Shown here piece after piece: positions 1 to 6,622 of a stretch of 7,259 nt of DNA; position 1 is the stretch's first letter; every line of letters starts with the position of its first letter. The position numbers and the translations under genes were made by a program. Origin of the DNA: an uncultured Collinsella sp. (GTDB lineage: Bacteria > Actinomycetota > Coriobacteriia > Coriobacteriales > Coriobacteriaceae). The notes beneath the pieces are model-generated. The model was given only the letters and a program-made list of their open reading frames with translations. It searched no databases and was not told the DNA's origin. The stretch is from NCBI GenBank assembly GCA_958427975.1, contig CAUAEH010000065.1:1-7259 (forward strand). The letters are read 5' to 3'.

Positions 1-1091
1 ATCTTGAGGAAGTCCACCAAGTCGTTCTCGGTAAGCGTGGGCGTCCAGCCAAAGTAGCCGGCATGGATCTGCATGAGCTTTTCGATGAGCACCAGCAGCT
101 CCTCGTAGGTGAGCGGTTGCAGGCGGATGATGGGCGCGAGCATGTCTTTGAGATCATCGCGCGCAAAACGGCCTTGAGCGAGACGGCTGCGCAGGGCCTC
201 GTAGGAGAACACGCCGCGGCGGCGGTCTTCGATGGAGGTTGGCGTGCCGCCCATGATCATGCCCAGGTACTGTGCTTTACCCTGGAGCGTGTCGTTGTAC
301 ATGGTCAGGATCTTCTCGTAGTTGTATTGGCGCGTGATGGCGTTGGGAATCTTGTACAGATTCACAAGTTCGTCGATGAGCACCAGCATGCCCTTGTAGC
401 CGCTGCAGACCAAAAAACGTGCGATGAGCTTGACGTAGTCGTACCAGTCATCGTCGCTGATGATGGTCGAGGAGCCTAGCTCGGCGCGCGCCTCACTCTT
501 GGTGCGGTATTCGCCGCGAATCCATTTGGTCACCCGGCTCATAGCCTCTTCATCGCCCTCGGATACGGCCGTGCGATAACGGCGGAGCATGCGGACAAAG
601 TCAAAGCCGTGGACCATCTCTTCGAGCGGGGCCAGCTGGGCATTGACGGCAGACTCATCGACGTCGGCACACGAGGCGACCCAGCGATCCAGAATAAGGT
701 TGAGCGCACCGCCCTCAGGGCGCGTCTTGGTCGATATGTTGCGGATGAGCTCGCGATAGGTAGCGAGGCCCTGGCCCTGGCCTCCCTGTAGGCGGCGCTC
801 AGGGGAAAGGTCGGCATCGGCGACCACAAAGCCCTCGCCCATGGCATGCGTTCGGATGGTCTGGAGCAAAAAGCTCTTGCCGGCGCCGTAGCGACCGACT
901 AGGAAACGGAAGCTTGCGCCGCCATCGGCGATGAGGCTCAGGTCGGTGAGCAGAGCGCGGATCTCGACCTCTCGCCCCACGGTGATATAGGGAAGGCCAA
1001 TGCGCGGGACAACGCCGCCCTTGAGCGAGTTGAGAATGACGGCGGCGACGCGTTTGGGCACGCGGGGTGCTGCGGATGCGGTATCACTCAT
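1..1091 (-). CDS. BrxD-like (DUF2791 family) P-loop ATPase, C-terminus cut by window edge
   Basis: Probable cytosolic ATP-binding protein of the DUF2791 family, which includes BrxD of some BREX phage-defence systems. The frame stays open to position 1 and shows 363 residues. From memory the family is roughly 430 residues, so the C-terminal end is missing. A Walker A motif, GRYGAGKS, lies at residues 66-73 after the strand SFRFLV. A Walker B, MLVLIDEL, lies at about 235-242 after a Trp/Tyr-rich stretch. The later stretch GMIMGGTPTSIED (277-289) resembles a sensor-like segment. The ATG (1091-1089) overlaps the stop of the TerB-type gene by 8 bases (ATGAGTGA). This suggests translational coupling, helped by a rather distant AGAGGA. 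The partner is probably the TerB-type protein. The ATPase fold is certain from the motifs; the biological role is inferred. Confidence 0.9.
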   Translation of the reverse strand, partial: MSDTASAAPRVPKRVAAVILNSLKGGVVPRIGLPYITVGREVEIRALLTDLSLIADGGASFRFLVGRYGAGKSFLLQTIRTHAMGEGFVVADADLSPERRLQGGQGQGLATYRELIRNISTKTRPEGGALNLILDRWVASCADVDESAVNAQLAPLEEMVHGFDFVRMLRRYRTAVSEGDEEAMSRVTKWIRGEYRTKSEARAELGSSTIISDDDWYDYVKLIARFLVCSGYKGMLVLIDELVNLYKIPNAITRQYNYEKILTMYNDTLQGKAQYLGMIMGGTPTSIEDRRRGVFSYEALRSRLAQGRFARDDLKDMLAPIIRLQPLTYEELLVLIEKLMQIHAGYFGWTPTLTENDLVDFLK

Positions 1092-2844
1092 GGTCTAAGT
1101 ATCCTCTCACGTCTGCTTCGTAGTCCTCAATAATTTGCGGTCCTGCTGGGCCAAATTCAATAACGGTGTCGCCCACCAGGTCAAAGAGCGCTTCGTTGAT
1201 GCTATCGACGAGCATGTCCTCACTCTTGCCCGACTGTGCCACCGCCGATGCCGTCTGTGCTGCGTTGTGCTCGAGCAGTGCGCTGAGATAGGCGTTTACG
1301 GCAGGCGCGAGTTCGTTCGTGGCGTCAGCGGGCGCTGCCGCTGCGAACGCGGGCGTCGGCGCGAGAAGCGGTGCCACGACACCAAACTGTTCGGTGGATA
1401 TGGTCGGCTCGTCGGCCTCGTCCTGCCGAATGGGTGCCGCGACCGGTTCGACAATCGCGTCGGCTACGGGCTCGGCTTCCGGTTGCCCTGAGCCCGCTGC
1501 CTCGGCTTCCACAGGTGCGCCGTCCTCGCGCTCTTCATTGATCAAAAGCGCTTCGCGCGTTTGCGCAGCGGCGCTCCGAATGTGCCCCAGCTGACTCAGA
1601 TCGATATCGATCTTGACGGGCTGGTGTGCGGCGTCCCACGAAAGCCATGCCACAATCTCGTCATCGATAATCTTGGCCAGATATTTGGGGACCTTTTCTT
1701 CTTTAAGGGGATGGGCGGGGTCCAGCGCCAGGCGCAGGCGTTGGTCGCAGGCGCGCATCATTTCACCGAGCTTGCTGCTCTTTTGCCTACTACCATGGAT
1801 ACGCATGCATTCCCAAAAGCCGTTTTGGCAACGGTAGATATGGATAGGATCCAGGCGGTATTCGCAGTCCTCGTGGCGTTCGGGCGCAAAGAATACGGCC
1901 GAGGCAAACATGGTGTAGGGCATGGCCGTCTCCTCCCCAAATAAACTCGCCACGATGCCGGTCTTTCGGTGCGTGTCATAGTAGCGCGCCATGCGGACAT
2001 ACACGGCGCATGCCACGTGGCGCAGATCGCGGTGGTGGCTGCGGTCGAGCCGCGAGTTACTTAGGTCGTACGTGGAGAGGGCGTTGATGGCGGCCATGAG
2101 TCGCTCCTCGCGCACCTCATCGGGCGGAAGGGGGAGCGTGGGCTCGGAGGTTTTGCGACGCTTAGGGGTCTGGCCGGGCGGTGCCGGTGCTGGTATAAGG
2201 TCTCGTGCCGCGCGCCGCAGCTCGATAAGGGCGTTATCGAACATGACGGTTTTAGAGTCGCGAAGCAGCTTGGGGTCGAGCTCGTGGAACACGGCGTAGT
2301 CCTGCAGCCACACGCGTGCGAACCGGTCGATGCCGGGTTCAAAGGCGCGATAGGCATCCCAAAATGCCTTAATCTTGCTAAAGCCATCGAGCGGATTATC
2401 TACGCCAATGCCGCAAATCAGCTCATAGAGATACAGAAAGGCAAAGGACGTAGACGTTTCCTCGACGGTTCCGCGGCGCACTTGGGCACGCCAGGTAAAG
2501 TAGCCGCGCAACTGTCGATCGCTCATGGCATTGTAGGTGGGAAAGTACGACTTAAAGGTGCCGTTGTAGGGGCAATCGTCCTCGAAGTCGGCCATCAGCA
2601 GGCCTTGGCGGTAAAAGAGCTCCGCCTCCGATAGCCAACGCCCCGCGCCGCCTTTGGGATCATCTTGCCAGCGCGATATCTCGCGCATCTTGCGGTACTG
2701 GTCGGGGAGGAAGTTCTGCATCTGACGACCGGTCTTGAGAATCGGCTCGTCAGCATAGATTTCGTTTGAGAAGCGGGCGGACTGGTGGGTCCGGGCCTCG
2801 GTCATAATGCGCTCGATGAGCATCTTGACGTCCTGGTCGGCCAC
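1084..2844 (-). CDS. TerB_N/TerB_C domain protein (tellurite-resistance TerB-related)
   Basis: A 586-residue, apparently cytosolic protein of the TerB_N/TerB_C type. The N-terminal region, about 70-215, carries the TerB_N-like signature MSDRQLRGYFTWRAQVRRG (107-125), followed by helices containing YLYELICGIGVDNP. A basic Pro-rich joint (about 218-242) leads to a middle helical region (245-435). An Ala/Pro/Glu-rich, low-complexity linker spans about 436-515. The C-terminal segment (540-584), with SINEALFDLVGDTVIEF and IIEDYEADVRGYL, matches the TerB_C pattern as I know it. The start is GTG at 2844, supported by AGGAG six bases upstream; the next ATG, at residue 8, has no such support. It is the first gene of an operon with the downstream DUF2791 ATPase. 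The TerB-type family has been proposed to act in DNA-processing or stress complexes. No enzymatic residues are evident, and the exact function is unknown. Confidence 0.88.
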   Translation of the reverse strand: MADQDVKMLIERIMTEARTHQSARFSNEIYADEPILKTGRQMQNFLPDQYRKMREISRWQDDPKGGAGRWLSEAELFYRQGLLMADFEDDCPYNGTFKSYFPTYNAMSDRQLRGYFTWRAQVRRGTVEETSTSFAFLYLYELICGIGVDNPLDGFSKIKAFWDAYRAFEPGIDRFARVWLQDYAVFHELDPKLLRDSKTVMFDNALIELRRAARDLIPAPAPPGQTPKRRKTSEPTLPLPPDEVREERLMAAINALSTYDLSNSRLDRSHHRDLRHVACAVYVRMARYYDTHRKTGIVASLFGEETAMPYTMFASAVFFAPERHEDCEYRLDPIHIYRCQNGFWECMRIHGSRQKSSKLGEMMRACDQRLRLALDPAHPLKEEKVPKYLAKIIDDEIVAWLSWDAAHQPVKIDIDLSQLGHIRSAAAQTREALLINEEREDGAPVEAEAAGSGQPEAEPVADAIVEPVAAPIRQDEADEPTISTEQFGVVAPLLAPTPAFAAAAPADATNELAPAVNAYLSALLEHNAAQTASAVAQSGKSEDMLVDSINEALFDLVGDTVIEFGPAGPQIIEDYEADVRGYLDHE

Positions 2845-2850
2845 CGCCCT

Positions 2851-2855
2851 CTCCT
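2851..2855 (-). promoter_or_regulatory. Ribosome binding site that decides the GTG start of the TerB-type gene
   Basis: AGGAG lies six bases before the GTG at 2844-2842, within a purine-rich run. Choosing the in-frame ATG seven codons further in would leave this site unused. Confidence 0.75.
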
Positions 2856-2882
2856 CTCCCTATATGGTGTCGGTGACCTCAT

Positions 2883-2891
2883 ATCATAGCA
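2883..2891 (-). promoter_or_regulatory. Extended -10 promoter element for the TerB/ATPase operon
   Basis: The minus strand reads TGCTATGAT here: an extended -10 TGN followed by TATGAT, five of six matches to TATAAT. The region 17 bases upstream (CGAACA) is only a poor -35, which is tolerated in extended -10 promoters. The leader to the GTG would be about 30 bases. It lies in the 88-base gap after the DUF554 gene, so the TerB operon may have its own promoter. Confidence 0.45.
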
Positions 2892-2918
2892 CAGCATCAA
2901 ACAGGTGTTCGAGATATC

Positions 2919-2932
2919 ACTATGCAGATAGT
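2919..2932 (-). other. Small inverted repeat directly after the DUF554 stop codon
   Basis: ACTAT-CTGC-ATAGT on the minus strand is a perfect 5-base-pair stem with a 4-base loop, starting right after the TAA at 2935-2933. It is AT-rich and has no following U-run, so it is at best a weak 3' end signal or a protein-binding palindrome. It does not qualify as an intrinsic terminator. Confidence 0.3.
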
Positions 2933-3649
2933 TTAGAACAGGAGGGCGTAGATGACCGCCACGACGACGGAGGGGAGCATGTTGGCCGTGCGGAAGGTCT
3001 GAGGTCGAATAAGGTTAACGCCAACACAGAAGATGAGCATGGAGCCCACAAGCGAAAGGCTGTCGAGGGCGGCGGTGGTCATGATGGGGGAGAGCGCGCC
3101 GGCAAACAGCGTAATCGTTCCCTGGAACACGGCGACGGGCAGGGCGGAGAAGATGCAGCCACGGCCGAGCGAAGCCGTCATGGTGCAGACGATGATGCAG
3201 TCCAGTGCGCCCTTTAGAGCGAGCGTGTGCCAATCGCCGAGCAGACCGTCCTGAATCGAGCCCACGATGGCCATGGCGCCGATACATACCGTGAGCGATG
3301 CCGAGACAAAGGCGTTAGTGAACTCGCTGTCACCCTCGCTGCCGGTTTTTCGCTTGAGCCATTCACCGAGGTTCTCGATTGCCGCCTCCAGATTGACGGC
3401 TTCGCCGATGAGCGAGCCCAGGGCAAATGAGACGATAAGCATGGTGGTGCCGGTGGTCGCCAACGTCTCTCCATCGATAACGAGCATCTTTTGCATGGTG
3501 CCGCCCAGGCCGATAAACAGAACGCACAGCCCCGACGCCTTCATGAGCGTGTCTTGGATGCGGGGCGTAATGAAGCGCCCACCCATGAGGCCCAGCAGAC
3601 CGCCCGCGATCAAAAGCGCGACGTTGATAATCGTTCCTAAACCCGGCAT
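2933..3649 (-). CDS. DUF554 family integral membrane protein
   Basis: A 238-residue polytopic membrane protein of the DUF554 family (Bacillus YdfK is a member). Its function is not established, although membership suggests a transporter-like fold. It begins MPGLGTIINVALLIAGGLLG, the usual DUF554 start. Hydrophobic segments lie at about 5-23, 35-50, 64-85, 113-131, 142-162, 165-187, 198-214 and 222-237. The family signature CIGAMAIVGSIQDGLLGD (122-139) is intact, as is the C-terminal ANMLPSVVVAVI. The frame opens eight codons upstream, but that stretch contains the ribosome binding site AGGAGGG (3653-3659), so the ATG at 3649 is the start. Length is normal for the family. Intergenic gaps flank it on both sides, so it is probably a single transcription unit or loosely linked to the TerB operon. 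Confidence 0.93.
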   Translation of the reverse strand: MPGLGTIINVALLIAGGLLGLMGGRFITPRIQDTLMKASGLCVLFIGLGGTMQKMLVIDGETLATTGTTMLIVSFALGSLIGEAVNLEAAIENLGEWLKRKTGSEGDSEFTNAFVSASLTVCIGAMAIVGSIQDGLLGDWHTLALKGALDCIIVCTMTASLGRGCIFSALPVAVFQGTITLFAGALSPIMTTAALDSLSLVGSMLIFCVGVNLIRPQTFRTANMLPSVVVAVIYALLF

Positions 3650-3680
3650 GAACCCTCCTGTAATTGATGCCAACGCGGCA

Positions 3681-3689
3681 ATCGTAACA
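3681..3689 (-). promoter_or_regulatory. Possible extended -10 element for the DUF554 gene
   Basis: The minus strand reads TGTTACGAT: TGN plus TACGAT, four of six matches to TATAAT. It sits about 30 bases before the start codon in the 89-base gap after the 467-residue secreted protein gene. No convincing -35 is visible. No hairpin with a U-run was found in this gap, so read-through from the upstream genes cannot be excluded. Confidence 0.3.
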
Positions 3690-3738
3690 GAACGGGGAGG
3701 GGAGCGCTCAGTATCCGAGCCAAGCGGCGGTTAGCGGT

Positions 3739-5142
3739 CTAGGATAGGACGGGGCTAAAGTCGAAGCGCAGCGTCATGAGGTGCTGTGGGGACTCGATGG
3801 CCGCGGCAATGATGTCGGCATCTCGTGCGCGATCGAACCCTTCAAGTTCCATTTGATAGGGGAAGTCTTCTTGGATACCGATGCGACGAGGAACCAAAAG
3901 CTTGGTTCCATCGAATTCTTCGGTTCGCGTTCCGTCTGTTGCAACGGAATAAAGGTGCAACTTGGCGGTCGTTGTGGCATCAAGTGCCGAGATAGCTTGG
4001 ATGTCGTTCGATGCACTCCTTGCTCCCACTGCTGTAAGTGCCGTAGGCGCGACGACTTCACCCGAAGGCAAAAAGACGAGCTCGACGGTATTGGGGAATG
4101 CGATGAGGATATTTTTGCGGCGGGGCGCATTGGCAGCGACTGGCTCAATGCTTGCGGCATCGACGGTTTCCGTGTGGTCGAGCGCGACCATCATGCAACA
4201 GTTGCCTTCGTCGACATCTGGGGGAGCGGCAAAGTCCAGGCCGTCTTTCGGTTGGGGATTGCCTGGTTCGGTGGCGGTGCCGCCTGGCTTCTCGAGAGGG
4301 GCCGCAGCGTTGTCTTCTGACGATGCATCGTCTGTATCGTCAACATGTGCCGGTGCGTCTGCGATCTCGTCTTTGGGGGATTTGTCATTATCGCTCGATA
4401 TAGGAGCAGCAATCCCGACGGACCCTACTCCGTGCCATGTCATTTGGAGCAGCGCCGGATCGGCGAGAATGCGATGCACGCCCGGCTCCTGGGTGTCGAT
4501 ATTGATGGGGGCGGGTTCTGATCCGCGCATGAGGTTAAGCGAGCCCTTCTGTCTGGTGCTTTGAGCTTCTTGGTCATCCGGGTCGCCAGCGTAGAACAGC
4601 AAAGGCGCATCTCCCGTTGCGATGGCTTCGGTGTTCGCCTTGGTCAGTCGCAGCGATGCCGTAAAGGAGATGATGGGCTGCGCGCCATCGACATTCGAGG
4701 GAACGCAGCCCAGGCATACACCCCCTCCTTCTTCTTCATAGGCTGCGCTGTCGAAGACGACCTTCGCCCCGTTCGCCGAGTCATCGACCGAGTCAATATC
4801 GATGCGCAGCTCTAGGTCGCATGGGTCGCCATCGGCGTCGACTGCAGCCGATTTCCATGTGCAGATGGCATAACCTGTCTGGGGGCCGTTCTCCTTGTCC
4901 GGTCGCTTGATATCCACGACTATCGAGTCGACCGTATTGCGGTGAAGGCATCCCGAGGTTCGGACCGTGGCGCGTGCGAGCGAAAAACGTTGGCAGGCGA
5001 CGATACCCGACGAATTCGCCACGGGGTTCAGAGCTTGCGGTAAGGAGTTTGCCGTGGCGGGCGTCGCCCAAGCGGCGAGAGGCGTACCGCTTACCAGTGC
5101 GCTGCAGAGCGCGGCGACGGGCAAAAGGTTTTTGGGTGCCAT
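3739..5142 (-). CDS. Secreted Cys-containing protein with acidic linker, last gene of the surface cassette
   Basis: A 467-residue exported protein that I do not recognise as a named family. The N-terminus is a signal peptide: a short basic start, a hydrophobic core LLPVAALCSALV, and likely cleavage after AWA at residue 26. The mature chain has a beta-rich N-terminal part (about 45-245) with six Cys, including a CLGC pair (143-146). A Pro/Asp/Glu-rich disordered linker (about 250-312) follows. The C-terminal beta-rich part (315-467) starts with a CysCys pair and contains ELVFLPSGEVV and a segment ending MTLRFDFSPV. Eight Cys remain after cleavage, an even number that would suit disulphides. 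No LPXTG motif or C-terminal membrane segment is present, so it is either released or held by its partners. The ATG at 5142 follows AGGAG at 5147-5151, and the gap to the 86-residue gene is 39 bases. It is probably co-transcribed with the upstream surface genes. Confidence 0.85.
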   Translation of the reverse strand: MAPKNLLPVAALCSALVSGTPLAAWATPATANSLPQALNPVANSSGIVACQRFSLARATVRTSGCLHRNTVDSIVVDIKRPDKENGPQTGYAICTWKSAAVDADGDPCDLELRIDIDSVDDSANGAKVVFDSAAYEEEGGGVCLGCVPSNVDGAQPIISFTASLRLTKANTEAIATGDAPLLFYAGDPDDQEAQSTRQKGSLNLMRGSEPAPINIDTQEPGVHRILADPALLQMTWHGVGSVGIAAPISSDNDKSPKDEIADAPAHVDDTDDASSEDNAAAPLEKPGGTATEPGNPQPKDGLDFAAPPDVDEGNCCMMVALDHTETVDAASIEPVAANAPRRKNILIAFPNTVELVFLPSGEVVAPTALTAVGARSASNDIQAISALDATTTAKLHLYSVATDGTRTEEFDGTKLLVPRRIGIQEDFPYQMELEGFDRARDADIIAAAIESPQHLMTLRFDFSPVLS

Positions 5143-5181
5143 GGTTCTCCTATCTAATTCGCGTACTCCGGTCGTGCTTGG

Positions 5182-5442
5182 CTATTGGTTGCGTTTGATG
5201 TGCAGGCCAAGGCACGTCAGTCCTGCTCCCACCGTGGCGGCGCCTGTCGCAATGAGCTGCCGGGTGTCGCTCGTCTGAGCGAGCGGCTCGTGACGGCCGC
5301 CGCGATTAAGGCCCGAAAGGTCGACGGTCACTTCTGTGGCCGCCTGCGCTTGCTCTTGTTGAGCAAAGGCCATGGCAGGCGCCGACGCCAAGATGCCGAC
5401 GATGGCGGCCAGTGCGATCGCCTTAGGACGTGGCGTGCGCAC
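5182..5442 (-). CDS. Small secreted protein with LAQTSD sortase-like tail
   Basis: An 86-residue protein built like a miniature wall-anchored protein. It has a basic N-region (RTPRPK), a hydrophobic core IALAAIVGILA and likely signal-peptidase cleavage after AFA (residue 27). A short hydrophilic mature stretch contains TEVTVDLSGLN. It is followed by LAQTSD (54-59), a hydrophobic helix (63-80) and a basic end, HIKRNQ. That order is the layout of a sortase sorting signal, with LAxTS in place of LPxTG. The GTG at 5442 is chosen because it gives a proper signal peptide. An upstream in-frame GTG would add about 22 hydrophilic residues, and the internal ATG would remove the signal. The gene overlaps the preceding gene by 20 bases and has only a weak GGACGG, so translation is probably coupled. 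The alternative is a simple bitopic membrane peptide. Confidence 0.75.
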   Translation of the reverse strand: MRTPRPKAIALAAIVGILASAPAMAFAQQEQAQAATEVTVDLSGLNRGGRHEPLAQTSDTRQLIATGAATVGAGLTCLGLHIKRNQ

Positions 5443-6025
5443 CGGGCTCGACCGTCCAGGTGATGCTTGCCACTTGATCTCCCGTACCGCCGGCGTGGTA
5501 GATGTCACGCGTGACGCGGGCGACGTGGCCGCTCACATTGAGCTTGATTTTGTCCGTTCCGTCGGCAATGCCCTTGTACTTCATGTCGAAGCTTACGTCT
5601 TTGGAAAGATCGAGGCCCGTAGTTTGAGTCGCCGAGCTGGCGTCCTTTTCTGCCTTATCGGGGCCAACCTTAAAATCGATGGAGTTCTGGGCCGAGCCCG
5701 TCTTTGCGTCTGCAACGATTGTCCAGTCGTTCTTGGCCGTGACCTTCATGTTAGTGACGTGGATACCATATGCCGAGAGGTTGTCGATGGTAATCGTCTT
5801 GTCGGAGGGTCCTACAAGCGTTCCGTCGGCTTGGGCGGCAAAGGGGATGACCGTTGGCGCCTTAAACGAAACATTGCTAATGTCGGCCTTCACCGTCACA
5901 TCGGTGGTTCCAACGCGCACCTCTGCCATGGCCGCCGTTGGCGCGGCGCCCATCGCAAGTGCGAGCGTAAGCCCTGCGCCCACGGCGAGTGCCCTGGCTC
6001 CGCTCAAGTTCATGGGTGTGTTCAT
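5423..6025 (-). CDS. Secreted beta-rich surface protein (pilin-like or WxL-like), uncharacterised family
   Basis: A 200-residue exported protein. The signal peptide has a hydrophobic core (12-28) and likely cleavage after AMA at residue 34. The mature chain is a run of alternating beta-type segments with no Cys and no membrane anchor: DVTVKADISNVSFKAPTVIP, ITIDNLSAYGIHVTNMKVTA, NDWTIVADA, and at the end ASITWTVEPG. The two Trp segments (W101, W190) recall the paired WxL motifs of surface proteins, but neither is an exact W-x-L. It resembles more closely a family of small secreted proteins in gut Firmicutes with a 'PTVLPI...DG...I.N.S...V.VTNV.V....W' pattern; this is a recollection, not a search result. 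AAAGGA lies six bases before the ATG at 6025. An 87-base gap with two hairpins separates it from the membrane-anchored gene upstream, and its end overlaps the LAQTSD gene. It may be the major subunit of a surface structure. Confidence 0.88.
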   Translation of the reverse strand: MNTPMNLSGARALAVGAGLTLALAMGAAPTAAMAEVRVGTTDVTVKADISNVSFKAPTVIPFAAQADGTLVGPSDKTITIDNLSAYGIHVTNMKVTAKNDWTIVADAKTGSAQNSIDFKVGPDKAEKDASSATQTTGLDLSKDVSFDMKYKGIADGTDKIKLNVSGHVARVTRDIYHAGGTGDQVASITWTVEPGAHATS

Positions 6026-6044
6026 AATCGATCCTTTCTGCTCG

Positions 6045-6063
6045 TCACGGACTGTTTCCGTGA
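6045..6063 (-). other. Hairpin A in the leader of the 200-residue surface gene
   Basis: TCACGGA and TCCGTGA form a perfect 7-base-pair stem around a 5-base loop. It ends about 12 bases before the ribosome binding site AAAGGA of the gene starting at 6025. No U-run follows on the minus strand, so it is more likely an RNA-stability or translation-control element than a terminator. Confidence 0.5.
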
Positions 6064-6077
6064 TGGTTGGACGAATG

Positions 6078-6098
6078 GGGGCAGGGTGCTGCCCCTGC
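6078..6098 (-). other. Hairpin B, GC-rich with two mutually exclusive pairings
   Basis: GGGGCAG (6078-6084) pairs perfectly with CTGCCCC (6089-6095) around a 4-base loop. Alternatively GCAGGG (6081-6086) pairs with CCCTGC (6093-6098). The two pairings share bases and cannot coexist. It lies just after the stop codon of the 169-residue gene. A very stable stem without a U-run could block 3' decay or cause partial termination inside the operon. Confidence 0.5.
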
Positions 6099-6112
6099 GA
6101 GCGCGTCGGCCA

Positions 6113-6622
6113 CTAGCCTTCTGCCTGGGCCACCCGCACTTTGACGCGCGTCGGATTGCCGTGGGTGTCGTAGGTCTTGGCATCGAGTGCCTGAATCTCG
6201 ATATATGCCTCGCCTTCTTGGATATCGCCGGCGGGGCAGGTCTCAACCGTCTTGCCGGCTTCGACCACACCGGACTCATAGATGGTCTCGTCGTTTTGTA
6301 TCACGCGGAAGCGCTGGGGAAACTTGTTGTCTTGGACGTTTTGCACGTTGACGCGCAACTTGCCGCCTTCCTGCAACTGTGCGACCGGCGCGACCGAGAT
6401 CGTCATCATGTTGTCGCGGACGATGGCGTCGAGCTCATTCTGGATTTCTTGGCGCGATTTACTCCCTGCCGTCGTGACCGAAGCGCCCGCTTCGGGCACG
6501 GGCTGCGACTGCCAGGCATATAGCCCTACGGCGATGAGGGCGCAGACGATAGCCAGACAGACAACGACGAGTTTCTTGCGACACCCCAGTCCTGCAAGGC
6601 GGGGCGGCTTCTTCGCACTCAT
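6113..6622 (-). CDS. Membrane-anchored extracellular protein, uncharacterised surface-cassette family
   Basis: A 169-residue type II membrane protein. A basic cytosolic N-terminus (to residue 17) is followed by one membrane helix, LVVVCLAIVCALIAVGLYAW (18-37), a Ser/Thr/Pro spacer (38-57), and an extracellular domain from the helix RQEIQNELDAIV (58-69). The domain has beta segments MMTISVAPVAQ, LRVNVQNVQDNKFPQRFRVI, ETIYESGVVEAGKTVE and EAYIEIQALD. It recalls an uncharacterised Firmicutes family with the run 'IQ..L...V..GM..ISI...P', 'L.I.NVP.N.Y...V.I' and 'YESG.IEP', usually encoded near secreted proteins like the next gene here. The ATG at 6622 overlaps the upstream stop by 4 bases (ATGA), with AAGGA six bases before it. 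The frame continues upstream, but that part is the antisense-like shadow of the 98-residue gene. Possibly an assembly or anchoring partner. Confidence 0.87.
   Translation of the reverse strand: MSAKKPPRLAGLGCRKKLVVVCLAIVCALIAVGLYAWQSQPVPEAGASVTTAGSKSRQEIQNELDAIVRDNMMTISVAPVAQLQEGGKLRVNVQNVQDNKFPQRFRVIQNDETIYESGVVEAGKTVETCPAGDIQEGEAYIEIQALDAKTYDTHGNPTRVKVRVAQAEG

Noticed and set aside
63..479. Plus-strand open frame of 138 codons opposite the ATPase
   Set aside because: Antisense shadow of a coding region with clear Walker motifs.
3650..3738. Possible terminator between the 467-residue gene and the DUF554 gene
   Set aside because: Only a 4-base-pair stem (GCTC/GAGC) was found, with no U-run.
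3962..4564. Plus-strand open frame of 200 codons opposite the 467-residue gene
   Set aside because: Ser/Ala-rich shadow. The opposite strand has a signal peptide, a ribosome binding site and cassette context.
5372..6523. Long plus-strand open frame of 383 codons
   Set aside because: It runs antisense across two well-supported secreted-protein genes and the hairpin gap, has a composition rich in His, Arg, Cys and Gly typical of a GC-rich shadow frame, and has no ribosome binding site.
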